A program made the translations under genes and the position numbers. Below, in pieces: positions 34,578-43,794 of a stretch of DNA of 64,000 bases. Where the stretch lies: contig NZ_JNXC01000019.1 in the NCBI RefSeq assembly GCF_000716595.1, forward strand, positions 1-64,000, read 5' to 3'. The notes beneath the pieces were generated by a model. It saw nothing but the letters and a program-made list of their open reading frames with translations. It made no database searches and had not been told where the DNA came from. Numbering within the stretch: the first letter of the stretch is position 1; each line of letters opens with the position of its first letter. The DNA comes from Saccharothrix sp. NRRL B-16314 (lineage in GTDB: Bacteria; Actinomycetota; Actinomycetes; Mycobacteriales; Pseudonocardiaceae).

Positions 34578-36059
34578 ATGATGCCCGTCCACCGGCGCGG
34601 TGCGGGCCGGCGAGCCCTGTCGCTCGTCGCCGCGCTCATCGTCGCGTTGTCCGTGACCGCGGTGGGCCGCGACCACGCGGACGCCGCGCCCGGTCCTTCG
34701 TTCACCAATCCCGTCGTGCCCACGCCCAACAGTGCCGACCCGACGTTGGTGCAGTACAACGGCCAGTACTACTACGTGGCGACCACGTGGACCTCCGACA
34801 TCCTGATGCGGCGGTCCTCCACCATCGCCGGGCTGCGCAGTGCGCCGGAGCAGCGGGTTTTCCGCGCCTCGCAGAACGAGGGCTGCTGCACGATGTGGGC
34901 GCCGCACCTGGAGCAGATCGACAACCGCTGGTACATCTACTACTCGGTCGAACCGCGGGCCGGGTACGGGTCGCGCCGCACGCACGTGCTGGAGAGTGCT
35001 GCGAACGACCCAGCAGGCCCGTACACCTACCGTGGCGTGCTCAACCTGATGCCAAACAACGGTTGGGCGATCGACGGCGCGGTGCTCAAGCTCAACGGCG
35101 CCCTGTACTTCCACTACTCGGCGTTCCACGCCGACGGGCTACAGTCGATCTACATCGCACCGATGAGCAGCCCGACCTCGGTCTCCGCCCACGGCACCCG
35201 CATCTCGGCCCCGACGCTGGCCTGGGAGCGGCAGGGCCAGCCGGTCAACGAGGGGTCGTTCGCACTTCAGCGGGACGGTCGCACGTTCCTGACCTACTCG
35301 GCCAGCTACTGCGGCACGGCCGACTACAAGCTGGGCATGCTGGAGTACCGCGGCGGCGACCCGCTCGCGGCGTCGTCCTGGTCGAAGTTCGCCAACCCGA
35401 TCTTCCACCGCAACAACGCCGCCGGCGTCTACGGTCCCGGCCACCACTCGTTCTTCACCTCGCCGGACGGCACCGAGATCTGGATCGCCTACCACGCCAA
35501 TTCTTCCGCGTCCCAGGGGTGCGGCACCACCCGCACGACCCGCGTGCAGAAGATCTCGTGGCACGCCGACGGCACACCGAACCTTGGTGTGCCCGTCTCC
35601 ACCGCCACGGTCCTCGCGGGCCCTTCCGGTGAGGCAGGCGGGTCCGGCACCCGCGTGCGCATCCGCAACGAGCACAGCAACCTCTGCCTGGACGACTACA
35701 ACTTCGTCACCACGCCGGGTGCGGAGGTGCGGCAGTGGACGTGCAACGGGGAGGCGGTGCAGGACTGGACCCTCACGCCGACCGACAGCGGCTATTATCG
35801 GATCACGAACGGCCACAGTGGTCTGTGTCTGGACAACAAGGACGGGGCCACCGCGGCAGGCTCGGCCGTGCAGCAGTGGACGTGCAACAGCTCGGCCGTG
35901 CAGCAGTGGCGGATGACCACCACCAGCGGCACCACCACCCTGGTCAACCGGCACAGCAACCTCTGCCTCGACAACTATGCCTGGGGCATCACCCCCGGAT
36001 CAGAGGTCCGACAGTGGACCTGCACCGGCGCGGCCAACCAGCGGTGGGTGGTCGGCTGA
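34578..36059 (+). CDS. exported GH43 glycosidase (arabinofuranosidase-type) with CBM13/ricin lectin domain
   Basis: A 493-residue protein from ATG 34578 after GGGAG. Residues 1-37 are a signal peptide. The GH43 five-bladed propeller (~40-345) has the general base Asp54 (NSADPTLV), Asp166 (GWAIDGAVL) as pKa modulator and Glu225 (VNEGSF) as general acid. A ricin-type beta-trefoil (~352-493) has three repeats, each with NLCLD or GLCLD and QW. GH43 enzymes of this build release arabinose from arabinan/arabinoxylan; the exact substrate is not fixed by sequence. First enzyme of the locus. Confidence 0.9.
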   Translation: MMPVHRRGAGRRALSLVAALIVALSVTAVGRDHADAAPGPSFTNPVVPTPNSADPTLVQYNGQYYYVATTWTSDILMRRSSTIAGLRSAPEQRVFRASQNEGCCTMWAPHLEQIDNRWYIYYSVEPRAGYGSRRTHVLESAANDPAGPYTYRGVLNLMPNNGWAIDGAVLKLNGALYFHYSAFHADGLQSIYIAPMSSPTSVSAHGTRISAPTLAWERQGQPVNEGSFALQRDGRTFLTYSASYCGTADYKLGMLEYRGGDPLAASSWSKFANPIFHRNNAAGVYGPGHHSFFTSPDGTEIWIAYHANSSASQGCGTTRTTRVQKISWHADGTPNLGVPVSTATVLAGPSGEAGGSGTRVRIRNEHSNLCLDDYNFVTTPGAEVRQWTCNGEAVQDWTLTPTDSGYYRITNGHSGLCLDNKDGATAAGSAVQQWTCNSSAVQQWRMTTTSGTTTLVNRHSNLCLDNYAWGITPGSEVRQWTCTGAANQRWVVG

Positions 36060-36272
36060 CCGCCGCACCCAGGGGCCACCCGGCCGGGTGGTGGACAACC
36101 GCGCAGCCCTCGTCGGCCACGCAGTGGAGCTGCGCGGCCGATAAGGGCTGCTCCGGATAGTCGGTACTGAACGAGCAGGCGTGGCGATTTCGCCTATGCC
36201 ACAAGGAGTTCCGGGATCGCCTGGGTTCGCGGGCGGTCCCGGCGGACGTGCTGCGGTCTCGGCCAGGGTCTT

Positions 36273-36365
36273 CTGTGCACGTTCACAGCGACTGTGCTGC
36301 CAGGCCCTTGAAACGATCTCTTCCATAGGTTTTCATCTGGGTGGACAAGTTGTGCACGTTCACAG
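36273..36365. promoter_or_regulatory. two copies of a 15-bp near-palindrome before the GH53 gene
   Basis: TGTGCACGTTCACAG occurs at 36274-36288 and again, identical, at 36351-36365. The copies are in the same orientation, 77 bp apart, in the 350-bp gap between the GH43 and GH53 genes. TGTG...CACA arms suggest a dimeric regulator site. The downstream copy ends 44 bp before the GH53 start. The gap holds no gene. Confidence 0.5.
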
Positions 36366-36409
36366 TCCTCCGCCGCGCCACTTGCTCACACTCGATCAAA
36401 GGAGATCGA

Positions 36410-37480
36410 ATGACCGCGTACGGCACCGGCCGCACCACGGACGACAAGGCCAACCTCCCTGCCGGTATCTCGCGGCGCAGCGTGCTGCTCGGCGCCGCCG
36501 CCGGCGCGGGCGCGCTCGCGTTGGGTGCGGACGCCTTGGCGCCGACAGCGGAGGCCGCGACGTTCGTCAAGGGCGCGGACATCAGCTGGATGCCGCAGAT
36601 GGAGGCGAACGGCTACTACTGGAACAACAAGTCCGGCCAGCGGCAGGACCTGTTCACCATCCTCAAGGGCTACAGCATCACCGCGATCAGCCTGCGGACC
36701 TGGGTCAACCCCTCCAGCAGCCCGGCGAACGGGCATTGCAGCATCGAGGAGACCGCGCGGATGGCCGCGCGCTGCCGGGACGCGGGCCTCCAGGTCCTGC
36801 TCGGCTTCCACTTCGGCGACACCTGGAACTCCGTCGGCGTGCAGAACCCGCCCGCCGCGTGGAGGAACATGAACTACAGCCAGATGCGTGACGCGCTGCG
36901 CAGCTACGTCGACCGCTCGCTGAACATCATGAAGTCCGCCGGCGTCACACCGGGCTGGGTGAAGATCGGCAACGAGCAGAACAGCGGCATCTGCAAGCCG
37001 GTCGGCAGCATCAGCAGCCCGGCCCAGATGACCGGACTGCTCAACGGCGCGTACGACGTGTCCAAACAGGTCTTCCCGACCACTCCGGTGATGGTGCACC
37101 TCGCCCAGCCGCAGAAGATGGACAGCATCCAGAACTTCTTCAACGCCTACCGCGGCAACGGCGGCCGGTGGGACATCACCGGGCTGTCCTCGTACGCACA
37201 GGGCAGCAACGTCGCCCCCGTGCTGAACAACATGCGGACCATCCAATCCAACTACGGCAAGCCCGTGATGCACGTCGAGTACGGCGGCCCGCGGGACAAG
37301 GCCAACCAGGTGCGCGACGGGCTGCGGCAGTTCATCACCGGTCAGAAGAGTTTCGGCGGCCTCGGCACGTTCTTCTGGGAGCCCGAGGGCTACTCGCCGT
37401 TCACCGGCTACGGCAGCACCGCGTGGGATCCGGGCACCCGCAGGCCGACCGCCGCCATGGACGGCTTCCTCAATGTCTGA
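36410..37480 (+). CDS. exported GH53 endo-beta-1,4-galactanase
   Basis: A 356-residue protein from ATG 36410 with AAAGGAGATCGA directly before it. The N-terminus has a twin-arginine signal (SRRSVLLGAA, 21-30), so it is probably exported folded. The GH53 barrel shows the acid/base Glu189 (VKIGNEQNSG), the nucleophile Glu290 (MHVEYGG) and the family start GADISWMPQMEANGY. The reaction is endo-cleavage of beta-1,4-galactan in type I arabinogalactan and pectin side chains. Only 40 bp separate it from the next gene, so they are co-transcribed. Confidence 0.92.
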   Translation: MTAYGTGRTTDDKANLPAGISRRSVLLGAAAGAGALALGADALAPTAEAATFVKGADISWMPQMEANGYYWNNKSGQRQDLFTILKGYSITAISLRTWVNPSSSPANGHCSIEETARMAARCRDAGLQVLLGFHFGDTWNSVGVQNPPAAWRNMNYSQMRDALRSYVDRSLNIMKSAGVTPGWVKIGNEQNSGICKPVGSISSPAQMTGLLNGAYDVSKQVFPTTPVMVHLAQPQKMDSIQNFFNAYRGNGGRWDITGLSSYAQGSNVAPVLNNMRTIQSNYGKPVMHVEYGGPRDKANQVRDGLRQFITGQKSFGGLGTFFWEPEGYSPFTGYGSTAWDPGTRRPTAAMDGFLNV

Positions 37481-37520
37481 CACCGGTCGCCGACGTCACC
37501 AGGCATCCAAGGAGACCCCC

Positions 37521-39254
37521 ATGCACGTCACAACGCGGTGGCGAGCCCTCCACGTCGTCACCGCCTCCGCAGTCCTCGCCCTGAGCGCCGCAATCGTGCC
37601 CGGCACGGCCGCAGCGGCCGGGAACACGTACTACGTCGCACCCAACGGCAACGACAGCGCCGCGGGGACCCAGGCCGCCCCCTGGGCGTCCATCGCCCGC
37701 GCGCAGTCCGTGGCCACGGCGGGTGACACGGTCTACTTCCGGGGCGGTACCTACGCCTACACCCGGGCGAACTCGACCTGTTCCAGTCGGACCGCCCGGG
37801 TGGACGCGATCACCCTGAACAAGAGCGGCACGTCGGGCAACCCGATCCGCTACTGGGCCTATCCCGGTGAGAAGCCGGTCTTCACCTTCTCGGCCATGCG
37901 GGACGACTGCCGGATCAAAGGCCTCAACGTCACCGGCAACTACCTCCACCTCAAAGGGCTGGAAGTCACCGGCGTGCCGCAGAACAACAACCTCAACGCC
38001 GAGTCCTGGGGGATCTGGATCTCCGGCAGCAACAACACCTTCGAGCTGGTCAACACCCACCACCACATGGGAACCGGCCTGTTCATCAACGGTGGCGGAG
38101 GCAACCTCGTCCTCAACACGGATTCGCACGACAACTACGACCTGCGCAGCTCGGACGGGCCCGGTGAGAACGCCGACGGGTTCGGTTCGCACTACACGCC
38201 CGCCGGTCGGCCCGCGAACGTGTTCCGGGGTTCCCGCGCGTGGTGGAACGCCGATGACGGTTACGACCTCATCTCCACCTACTCGCCCGTGACCATCGAG
38301 AACTCGTGGGCCTGGCGCAACGGGTACGTGCCGGGGACGACGACGCCTTCCGGCAACGGAGCCGGCTTCAAGGTGGGTGGCTTCGGCGCCGAGTACGACA
38401 CCGGCGCGGTGAAGCACACCGTCCGCTTCTCGGTGGCGTTCCTCAACAAGTCGCAGGGTTTCTACTCCAACCACCACCCGGTGGCCAACGACTACTTCAA
38501 CAACACCGGCTTCGGCAACCACCCCAACTTCGACATGCGGGGAATCAACTCGAGCGGCGCGTCCGTCGGCCGGGGCAACCTGCGCAACAACATCGCCTAC
38601 AACGGCACCGCGACGGCGAACATGACCGGCACGACCGCCTCGTACAACACCTGGAACCTGGGTCTGCCCCTGTCGGACGCGCAGTTCCAGAGCGTGTCGA
38701 CGTCCGGTTGGGACGCTCCGCGCCAGGCCGACGGCAGCCTGCCCGTGCTGCCCAACCTCCGCCTCGCCGCGAACAGCACCCTGATCGACAAGGGCACCAA
38801 CGTCGGCCTGCCCTACCAGGGGTCGGCGCCGGACCTGGGCGCCTTCGAGCAGTCCGGCGGCGGGCCGCCGCCATCGCGATATGAAGCGGAGACCGCTCCG
38901 GCGGTGTGCCAGGGCACGATCGACTCGAACCAGGCCGGCTTCTCCGGCACCGGGTTCTGCAACGGCACCGCGGCCGTCGGGGCTTATGCCCAGTTCACCG
39001 TCAACACGGCGACGGCCGGCCCGGCAACGCTCGGCATCCGCTTCGCCAACGGCAGCAGCAGCGGCACCGCGCGACCCGCGAACCTCGTCGTCAACGGGTC
39101 GACGGTCGCCACGGTCACGTTCGAGGCCACCGGCAGCTGGACCGCCTGGTCCACCAAGACCCTCACCGCCTCCCTCAACGCCGGCAGCAACACCATCCGG
39201 CTGGAACCGACCGCGGCGGACGGCCTGCCCAACATCGATTACCTCACCCTGTGA
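37521..39254 (+). CDS. exported right-handed beta-helix polysaccharide lyase (PL9-like) with C-terminal CBM
   Basis: A 577-residue protein from ATG 37521 with AAGGAGACCCCC. A signal peptide (1-33) precedes a parallel beta-helix (~35-440) with the PL9-type segment GENADGF ... NVFRGSRAWWNADDGYDLIS, including the Asp cluster that binds calcium. The position after NADGF where PL9 enzymes carry their catalytic lysine reads GSHYTPAGR here, so the base is uncertain. A CBM35/CBM6-like beta-sandwich (~450-577) begins YEAETAPAVCQG. Likely substrate: pectin or rhamnogalacturonan backbone. Next gene 11 bp downstream. Confidence 0.82.
   Translation: MHVTTRWRALHVVTASAVLALSAAIVPGTAAAAGNTYYVAPNGNDSAAGTQAAPWASIARAQSVATAGDTVYFRGGTYAYTRANSTCSSRTARVDAITLNKSGTSGNPIRYWAYPGEKPVFTFSAMRDDCRIKGLNVTGNYLHLKGLEVTGVPQNNNLNAESWGIWISGSNNTFELVNTHHHMGTGLFINGGGGNLVLNTDSHDNYDLRSSDGPGENADGFGSHYTPAGRPANVFRGSRAWWNADDGYDLISTYSPVTIENSWAWRNGYVPGTTTPSGNGAGFKVGGFGAEYDTGAVKHTVRFSVAFLNKSQGFYSNHHPVANDYFNNTGFGNHPNFDMRGINSSGASVGRGNLRNNIAYNGTATANMTGTTASYNTWNLGLPLSDAQFQSVSTSGWDAPRQADGSLPVLPNLRLAANSTLIDKGTNVGLPYQGSAPDLGAFEQSGGGPPPSRYEAETAPAVCQGTIDSNQAGFSGTGFCNGTAAVGAYAQFTVNTATAGPATLGIRFANGSSSGTARPANLVVNGSTVATVTFEATGSWTAWSTKTLTASLNAGSNTIRLEPTAADGLPNIDYLTL
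38904..38997 (+). repeat. copy 1 of a duplicated CBM-coding segment
   Basis: This 94-bp stretch, from GTGTGCCAGGG to CCCAGTTCAC, is identical at 41096-41189. The surrounding ~370 bp of the CBM module are also strongly similar (38878-39251 versus 41071-41446). Confidence 0.85.
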
Positions 39255-39265
39255 AAGGCACCAAG

Positions 39266-41458
39266 ATGACCAGAACATCGCGCACGCCCTTGAAACGGCG
39301 CGTACTGACCGCAGCCGTACTGCTGTTCGCGTCGGTGCTGACACCGCAGTCGGTGGCGGCCGGGGCGCCCTCCGGCGCCGAAGCCGCCCCGGTCCCACCG
39401 GCTGCCCAGGACACTCCTGGCATCGAGGACGCCGCGGACGATCCCCACGGTCTCAAGAAGACGGTCGCCGACTACCGGACACGCATCCCGACCAAGTACA
39501 CCACCGACTCCTGGAAGCCCTTCGCCAAGGCGCTGACCACGGCGGACGACGTCGCGAAGAACCCCTCGGTGAGCGCAGCGGAGGCCGCCGCGGCGAAGAC
39601 GGCCCTGGTCACCGCCGCCGGGGACCTGGAGGCCGCGGACGAGGGCACGTTCCAGACCATCACCAACAACACGTTCTGGAACGACACCAGCGGCAACCCG
39701 ATCTACTCGCAGGGCGGCGGGGTCTTCAAGTTCGGCGACACGTACTACTGGTACGGCGTGCACTACCGCGGCGCGGAGAGCTACCGGGCCAACCCGACGC
39801 GCAAGTACGACGGCGAAGTCTCGTTCGTGTCGATCCCGGTGTACTCGTCCAGGGACCTGGTGAACTGGAAGTTCGAGAACCGGGTCGCGACGCGCTCGAC
39901 CGCGATCCACAACGGCAACACCATGGCTTCGACGGGGTGGGTCGGGCGGCTCGGGGTTGCGTACAACGAGAACACCGGCAAGTACGTGCTCGCCACCCAG
40001 GCATACGTCGGAGGCGCGCACGGGGTGCTGCTCCTCCAGGGCAACACCCCCACCAGCAACTTCACCTACGGCTACTTCCAGGGCCAGGTCGTCAACTCGC
40101 CGACGACCGGCACCGGCGACCAGACCGTGTTCACCGACGAGGACGGCAAGGACTACCTGATCTTCTCCAACCGCGAAGGACGTTCCCGCGGCTTCGTCAG
40201 CAAGTTCCGCGAGTCCGACTCGCTGCGGATCGAGCCAGGCGTGGAGATCCGCCGCGGCGACGGCCGCGAGGGCAACGCCATGTTCAAGCTCGACGGCAAG
40301 TACTACCACGCCGCCTCGGACCTGCACGGCTGGAACACCTCGGTCAACTACGTCAATGAGTCGACCAGCAGCAATATCCAGGGTTCCTACTCGAGTGAGT
40401 TCGTTCTTCCCGGCACCGAGATGGACTACAGCCACGTGACCCAGACCGGGTTCTTCGTCACCGTGAAGGGGACCAAGCAGAACACGGTGATCTACGCGGG
40501 CGACCGCTGGGCCGACTTCGCCTGGAACGGCATCGGCTACAACCAGTGGGTGCCGATCACCAAGACCGGCGCACGGCCCCAGTTCCACTCGGTCAGCCAG
40601 TGGCAGTTCAACGTCACGACCGGCGAGTGGCGCGTCGGGCCGGCGAACAACTACATCCTCAACCCCGACATCCAAGCCGACCGCATCATCGTCTCCAGTG
40701 TACGGGGATGGCGAAACCTCGGCGGTTCGGTGACCAACGTCAACGGTGGCGTGAACGGGTCTCGCTTCGCCCTCCAGGTGAGCAACAGCGGCGGCGTCGA
40801 GCAGCGGATCGGATCGGTGCCCGCAGGCACCTACACCCTGTCGTCGCACGCTCGGGGCAGTGCCGGACAGATCGTGATCACCGGCGCTGACGGCAGCCAA
40901 CGCACCCTCGGCATCCCGTCGTCGAGCGGCTGGGCCAAGCGCGAGCTCACCGGCATCGCGCTACCCAGCGGAGCCGCCACCGTCACCGTGCGGGCGTTGG
41001 GTTCGGGCGGCGTCATCGTCGACCAACTCTCGCTCGTCAGGACCGACGGTGTGCCGCCGACGGGTCGGCGTTACGAAGCGGAGACGGCGCCGGCCGTGTG
41101 CCAGGGCACGATCGACTCGAACCAGGCCGGCTTCTCCGGCACCGGGTTCTGCAACGGCACCGCGGCCGTCGGGGCTTATGCCCAGTTCACGGTCGACGCG
41201 GCGCAGGCGGGCGCGGCGGCGCTGTCGGTCCGGTTCGCCAACGGCAGCAGCAGCGGTGTTGCGCGACCCGTGAACGTCGTCGTCAACGGGTCCACGGTCG
41301 GCACGGTCTCGTTCGAGGCCACCGGCGCGTGGACGACCTGGTCCACCAAGTCCCTCACCGCCGCGCTGAACGCGGGCAGCAACACCATCCGCCTCGAACC
41401 CACGACGGCCGACGGCCTGCCCAACGTCGACTACCTCGACGTCGGAGTGACCGGCTGA
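39266..41458 (+). CDS. exported GH43-like galactan-active enzyme with CBM domains
   Basis: A 730-residue protein from ATG 39266, 11 bp after the lyase. A signal peptide (1-33) is followed by a helical FIVAR-like segment (~50-130). The GH43-type propeller (~133-480; NPIYSQGGGVFKFGDTYYWY) has no aspartate at the usual base position, as in the exo-beta-1,3-galactanase group (GH43_24). A beta-sandwich comes next (~480-600), then a CBM35/CBM6-like module (~607-730) nearly identical at DNA level to that of the lyase. Predicted role: trimming of type II arabinogalactan. Fourth enzyme of the operon. Confidence 0.85.
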   Translation: MTRTSRTPLKRRVLTAAVLLFASVLTPQSVAAGAPSGAEAAPVPPAAQDTPGIEDAADDPHGLKKTVADYRTRIPTKYTTDSWKPFAKALTTADDVAKNPSVSAAEAAAAKTALVTAAGDLEAADEGTFQTITNNTFWNDTSGNPIYSQGGGVFKFGDTYYWYGVHYRGAESYRANPTRKYDGEVSFVSIPVYSSRDLVNWKFENRVATRSTAIHNGNTMASTGWVGRLGVAYNENTGKYVLATQAYVGGAHGVLLLQGNTPTSNFTYGYFQGQVVNSPTTGTGDQTVFTDEDGKDYLIFSNREGRSRGFVSKFRESDSLRIEPGVEIRRGDGREGNAMFKLDGKYYHAASDLHGWNTSVNYVNESTSSNIQGSYSSEFVLPGTEMDYSHVTQTGFFVTVKGTKQNTVIYAGDRWADFAWNGIGYNQWVPITKTGARPQFHSVSQWQFNVTTGEWRVGPANNYILNPDIQADRIIVSSVRGWRNLGGSVTNVNGGVNGSRFALQVSNSGGVEQRIGSVPAGTYTLSSHARGSAGQIVITGADGSQRTLGIPSSSGWAKRELTGIALPSGAATVTVRALGSGGVIVDQLSLVRTDGVPPTGRRYEAETAPAVCQGTIDSNQAGFSGTGFCNGTAAVGAYAQFTVDAAQAGAAALSVRFANGSSSGVARPVNVVVNGSTVGTVSFEATGAWTTWSTKSLTAALNAGSNTIRLEPTTADGLPNVDYLDVGVTG
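41096..41189 (+). repeat. copy 2 of the duplicated CBM-coding segment
   Basis: Identical to 38904-38997. Direct orientation; recombination between the two would fuse the lyase to its own CBM and delete the GH43-like gene. Confidence 0.85.
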
Positions 41459-41473
41459 CCATCCACCGAGCAT

Positions 41474-41510
41474 CGGCGCGTACATCCGGTCACCCCGGAT
41501 GTACGCGCCG
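41474..41510 (+). terminator. strong hairpin between the last two enzyme genes
   Basis: CGGCGCGTACATCCGG (41474-41489) pairs perfectly with 41495-41510, with loop TCACC, 15 bp after the stop of the GH43-like gene. It could terminate, or partly attenuate, transcription into the GH53 gene at 41603. Confidence 0.75.
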
Positions 41511-41602
41511 GTGGCGTGCAACGAGCCGATTGCTTCCCCGCTGAACTTTCCGCCCGGAAGGGCGGACGGAATCACGTTGTGAAACACCGTCAGGAGAAGG
41601 AC

Positions 41603-43543
41603 ATGAGCAACAGACGCCTGACCCGGGTCCTCGCGGGTCTGACGACGCTGGCCACCATGGTGTCCACGGGTCTGGTCGTGGGGACCGCGCCGGCCGGTGC
41701 GATCTTCGGAACCGCGGACATCAAGCCGATCGAGAGCAACATCGCCGCCAAGTCCTGGGCCTCGGCGACGGCGGGCAGCGGCTCGTCGACCGCCGGACTG
41801 GCCGTCGACGGCGACCCGGCGACAGCCTGGTCCCCCGATCGCGCCGGCGGCCGGCAGTGGCTCACCGTCGACCTCGGTGGCGCCTACGACAACCTGCGCA
41901 AGGTCAAGGTGATGTTCCCGGAGCGCGGCGTGGCCTACCGGTACGTCGTCGAGGCGTCGACCGACGGCCGCCGGTGGAAGACGATCGCCGACAGGTCCGA
42001 CAACCGGGCCGTGTCGCGGGGTGAGGTGCACCTGTTCACCCGGCTGGCGACGCGCTTCGTCCGGTTGACGTTCACCGGTGTGCCGGGCCGTGCGCGGGTC
42101 GGTGTCAGCGAGCTCCAGGTCTTCAACTACCTGCGCGACGACCTCGTCCTCGGCGCCGACCTGTCCTGGTTGGACGACCACCAGTCCCGGCAGTACTGGG
42201 TCGACCCCCTGGCCCCCGACCGGGGAGCCGGGCCGCACCAGCTGGACGTGGTCAAGGACCGCGGCATGCAGTACGCGCGGCTGCGGGTGTTCAACGAGCC
42301 GCGCAGCGAGGCCACCGGTCAGCTGAACGCGGTGCCCCGCCAGGGTCCGCAGCGCACGCTGACCTCCGCGCAGTCGATCAAGCAGCGGAACATGGGCCTG
42401 GGCATCGACTACCACTACGCGGACTCGTGGGCGGACCCTAGCAAGCAACCGAAGCCGCGCGCCTGGGCCGAGTTGGAGTTCGCGGACCTGAACCGGGCGG
42501 TGTACGACTTCACCGCCGACCACCTGCGCCGGTTGATCCGGCAGGGCACCACGCCGGACAAGGTCGCGGTCGGCAACGAGATCATCAACGGCTTCCTGTA
42601 CGGCAGCGAGGCGGCCCTCATCGGCACGACGAACCCGCCGTACTTCGTCGACCAGGCCGACGTCTACCAGGCCAAGCCCGGCGGTGGCCTGCTGTGGCAG
42701 TACTGGGGTTCGACCGATCCGGTCGAGCAGCAGCTCTACGACCAGGCGTGGGACCGGTTCACCACCCTGGCCGCCTCCGGGATCAAGGCGGTCCGCGACG
42801 CGTCGCCGACCTCCAAGGTCGAGATCCACGTGATCGTCAACAAGGACCGGCTCGCCAAGACCATGGAGTTCTGGCGCCAGTACCTCACCAGGGTGAAGGC
42901 CAAGGGGCAGAACCCCGACGTACTGGCCATCTCGTACTACTCGGAGTGGCATGGCACGCCCGAGGCGCTGGACACCAACCTGCACACCATGGCCACCACC
43001 TACCCCGGCTACAAGATCGACATCGCCGAGACCTCCTACCCCGCCTCGGGCGGCGACGGCTCGCCGATGCCCAACTCGCCCTTCCCCCGGACGATCCAGG
43101 GGCAGGCGGACGCCATCCAGCGGGTCTTCCAGGCCGCCAACGACGTAGTCGACAACAAGGGCACCGGCGTGCTGGTGTGGGAGCCAGCCGGCTGGCAGAC
43201 GATGTTCCGGGCCGTGCCCGAACTGGCGAACACCTGGGAGCCGCACGCATCCATCAACGTCTTCAACGCCAGCCGCGCCAAGCACATCCTCCAGGACACC
43301 GTCCACACCGCCACCGCAGTAGGTGCCGCCCCAAAGCTGCCTTCCTCCATCCGAATGCTCACCACCGCCAACAACAAGATCACCAGTGTCCCCGTCCGCT
43401 GGCAGCCGTTGCCACCCGGCGCGACCGACACGCCGGGTGAGGTGACAGTCACCGGCATGACCGAGGTAGGACAGGTCACGGCGGTCATCGACGTCGTACC
43501 CGGACGCGGCGAACACGACGAACTCGACTCGACCACCTCATGA
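41603..43543 (+). CDS. exported CBM32 / GH53 galactanase
   Basis: A 646-residue protein from ATG 41603 with AGGAGAAGGAC. Residues 1-33 are a signal peptide. Residues ~42-176 form an F5/8 type C (CBM32) galactose-binding domain (GLAVDGDPATAWSPDR ... VGVSELQVFNY). The GH53 barrel (~180-560) has acid/base Glu326 (KVAVGNEIINGF) and nucleophile Glu476 (DIAETSYP). The C-terminus is a small Ig-like domain (VPVRWQPLP). It is more divergent from and longer than the GH53 enzyme at 36410, so the two probably attack different galactan forms. It may have its own promoter because a hairpin precedes it. Confidence 0.9.
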   Translation: MSNRRLTRVLAGLTTLATMVSTGLVVGTAPAGAIFGTADIKPIESNIAAKSWASATAGSGSSTAGLAVDGDPATAWSPDRAGGRQWLTVDLGGAYDNLRKVKVMFPERGVAYRYVVEASTDGRRWKTIADRSDNRAVSRGEVHLFTRLATRFVRLTFTGVPGRARVGVSELQVFNYLRDDLVLGADLSWLDDHQSRQYWVDPLAPDRGAGPHQLDVVKDRGMQYARLRVFNEPRSEATGQLNAVPRQGPQRTLTSAQSIKQRNMGLGIDYHYADSWADPSKQPKPRAWAELEFADLNRAVYDFTADHLRRLIRQGTTPDKVAVGNEIINGFLYGSEAALIGTTNPPYFVDQADVYQAKPGGGLLWQYWGSTDPVEQQLYDQAWDRFTTLAASGIKAVRDASPTSKVEIHVIVNKDRLAKTMEFWRQYLTRVKAKGQNPDVLAISYYSEWHGTPEALDTNLHTMATTYPGYKIDIAETSYPASGGDGSPMPNSPFPRTIQGQADAIQRVFQAANDVVDNKGTGVLVWEPAGWQTMFRAVPELANTWEPHASINVFNASRAKHILQDTVHTATAVGAAPKLPSSIRMLTTANNKITSVPVRWQPLPPGATDTPGEVTVTGMTEVGQVTAVIDVVPGRGEHDELDSTTS

Positions 43544-43587
43544 CCGGACGTCCCAAGACACGATCCTGCCCTGGCACCCAAGAAGAA

Positions 43588-43614
43588 GACCCTCCGGAGA
43601 CCATCTGGAGGGTC
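43588..43614 (+). terminator. hairpin ending the polysaccharide locus
   Basis: GACCCTCC(GGAGACCATCT)GGAGGGTC followed by CCCTTCCTGCTC, 45 bp after the last stop codon. Confidence 0.65.
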
Positions 43615-43678
43615 CCCTTCCTGCTCGTCGCCGGCTTGAACGGGTGAGGTTCCCCGACAGCTCGGAGGACAGCCCACG

Positions 43679-43765
43679 ATGCCCAAGACGTACCCGCCCA
43701 AGTTCCGACGCAAGGTGCCCGACCTGGTCGAGTCCGACCGCCGCGCGCCGCCGGATAACCGAGTT
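43679..43765 (+). pseudogene. IS3-family OrfA N-terminal fragment
   Basis: ATG 43679 opens MPKTYPPKFRRKVPDLVESD, the usual start of an IS3 OrfA. It loses the frame after about 28 codons. Confidence 0.65.
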
Positions 43766-43794
43766 CGAGGCTGGCCAGGTCCGCGTGCTCCGTC

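Noticed and set aside
37470..39398. 642-codon minus-strand frame over the lyase gene
   Set aside because: Antisense shadow without motifs; the plus-strand PL9-like protein is clear.
40961..43516. 851-codon minus-strand frame over the GH53/CBM32 gene
   Set aside because: Antisense shadow. The plus strand has signal peptide, CBM32 and GH53 catalytic motifs.
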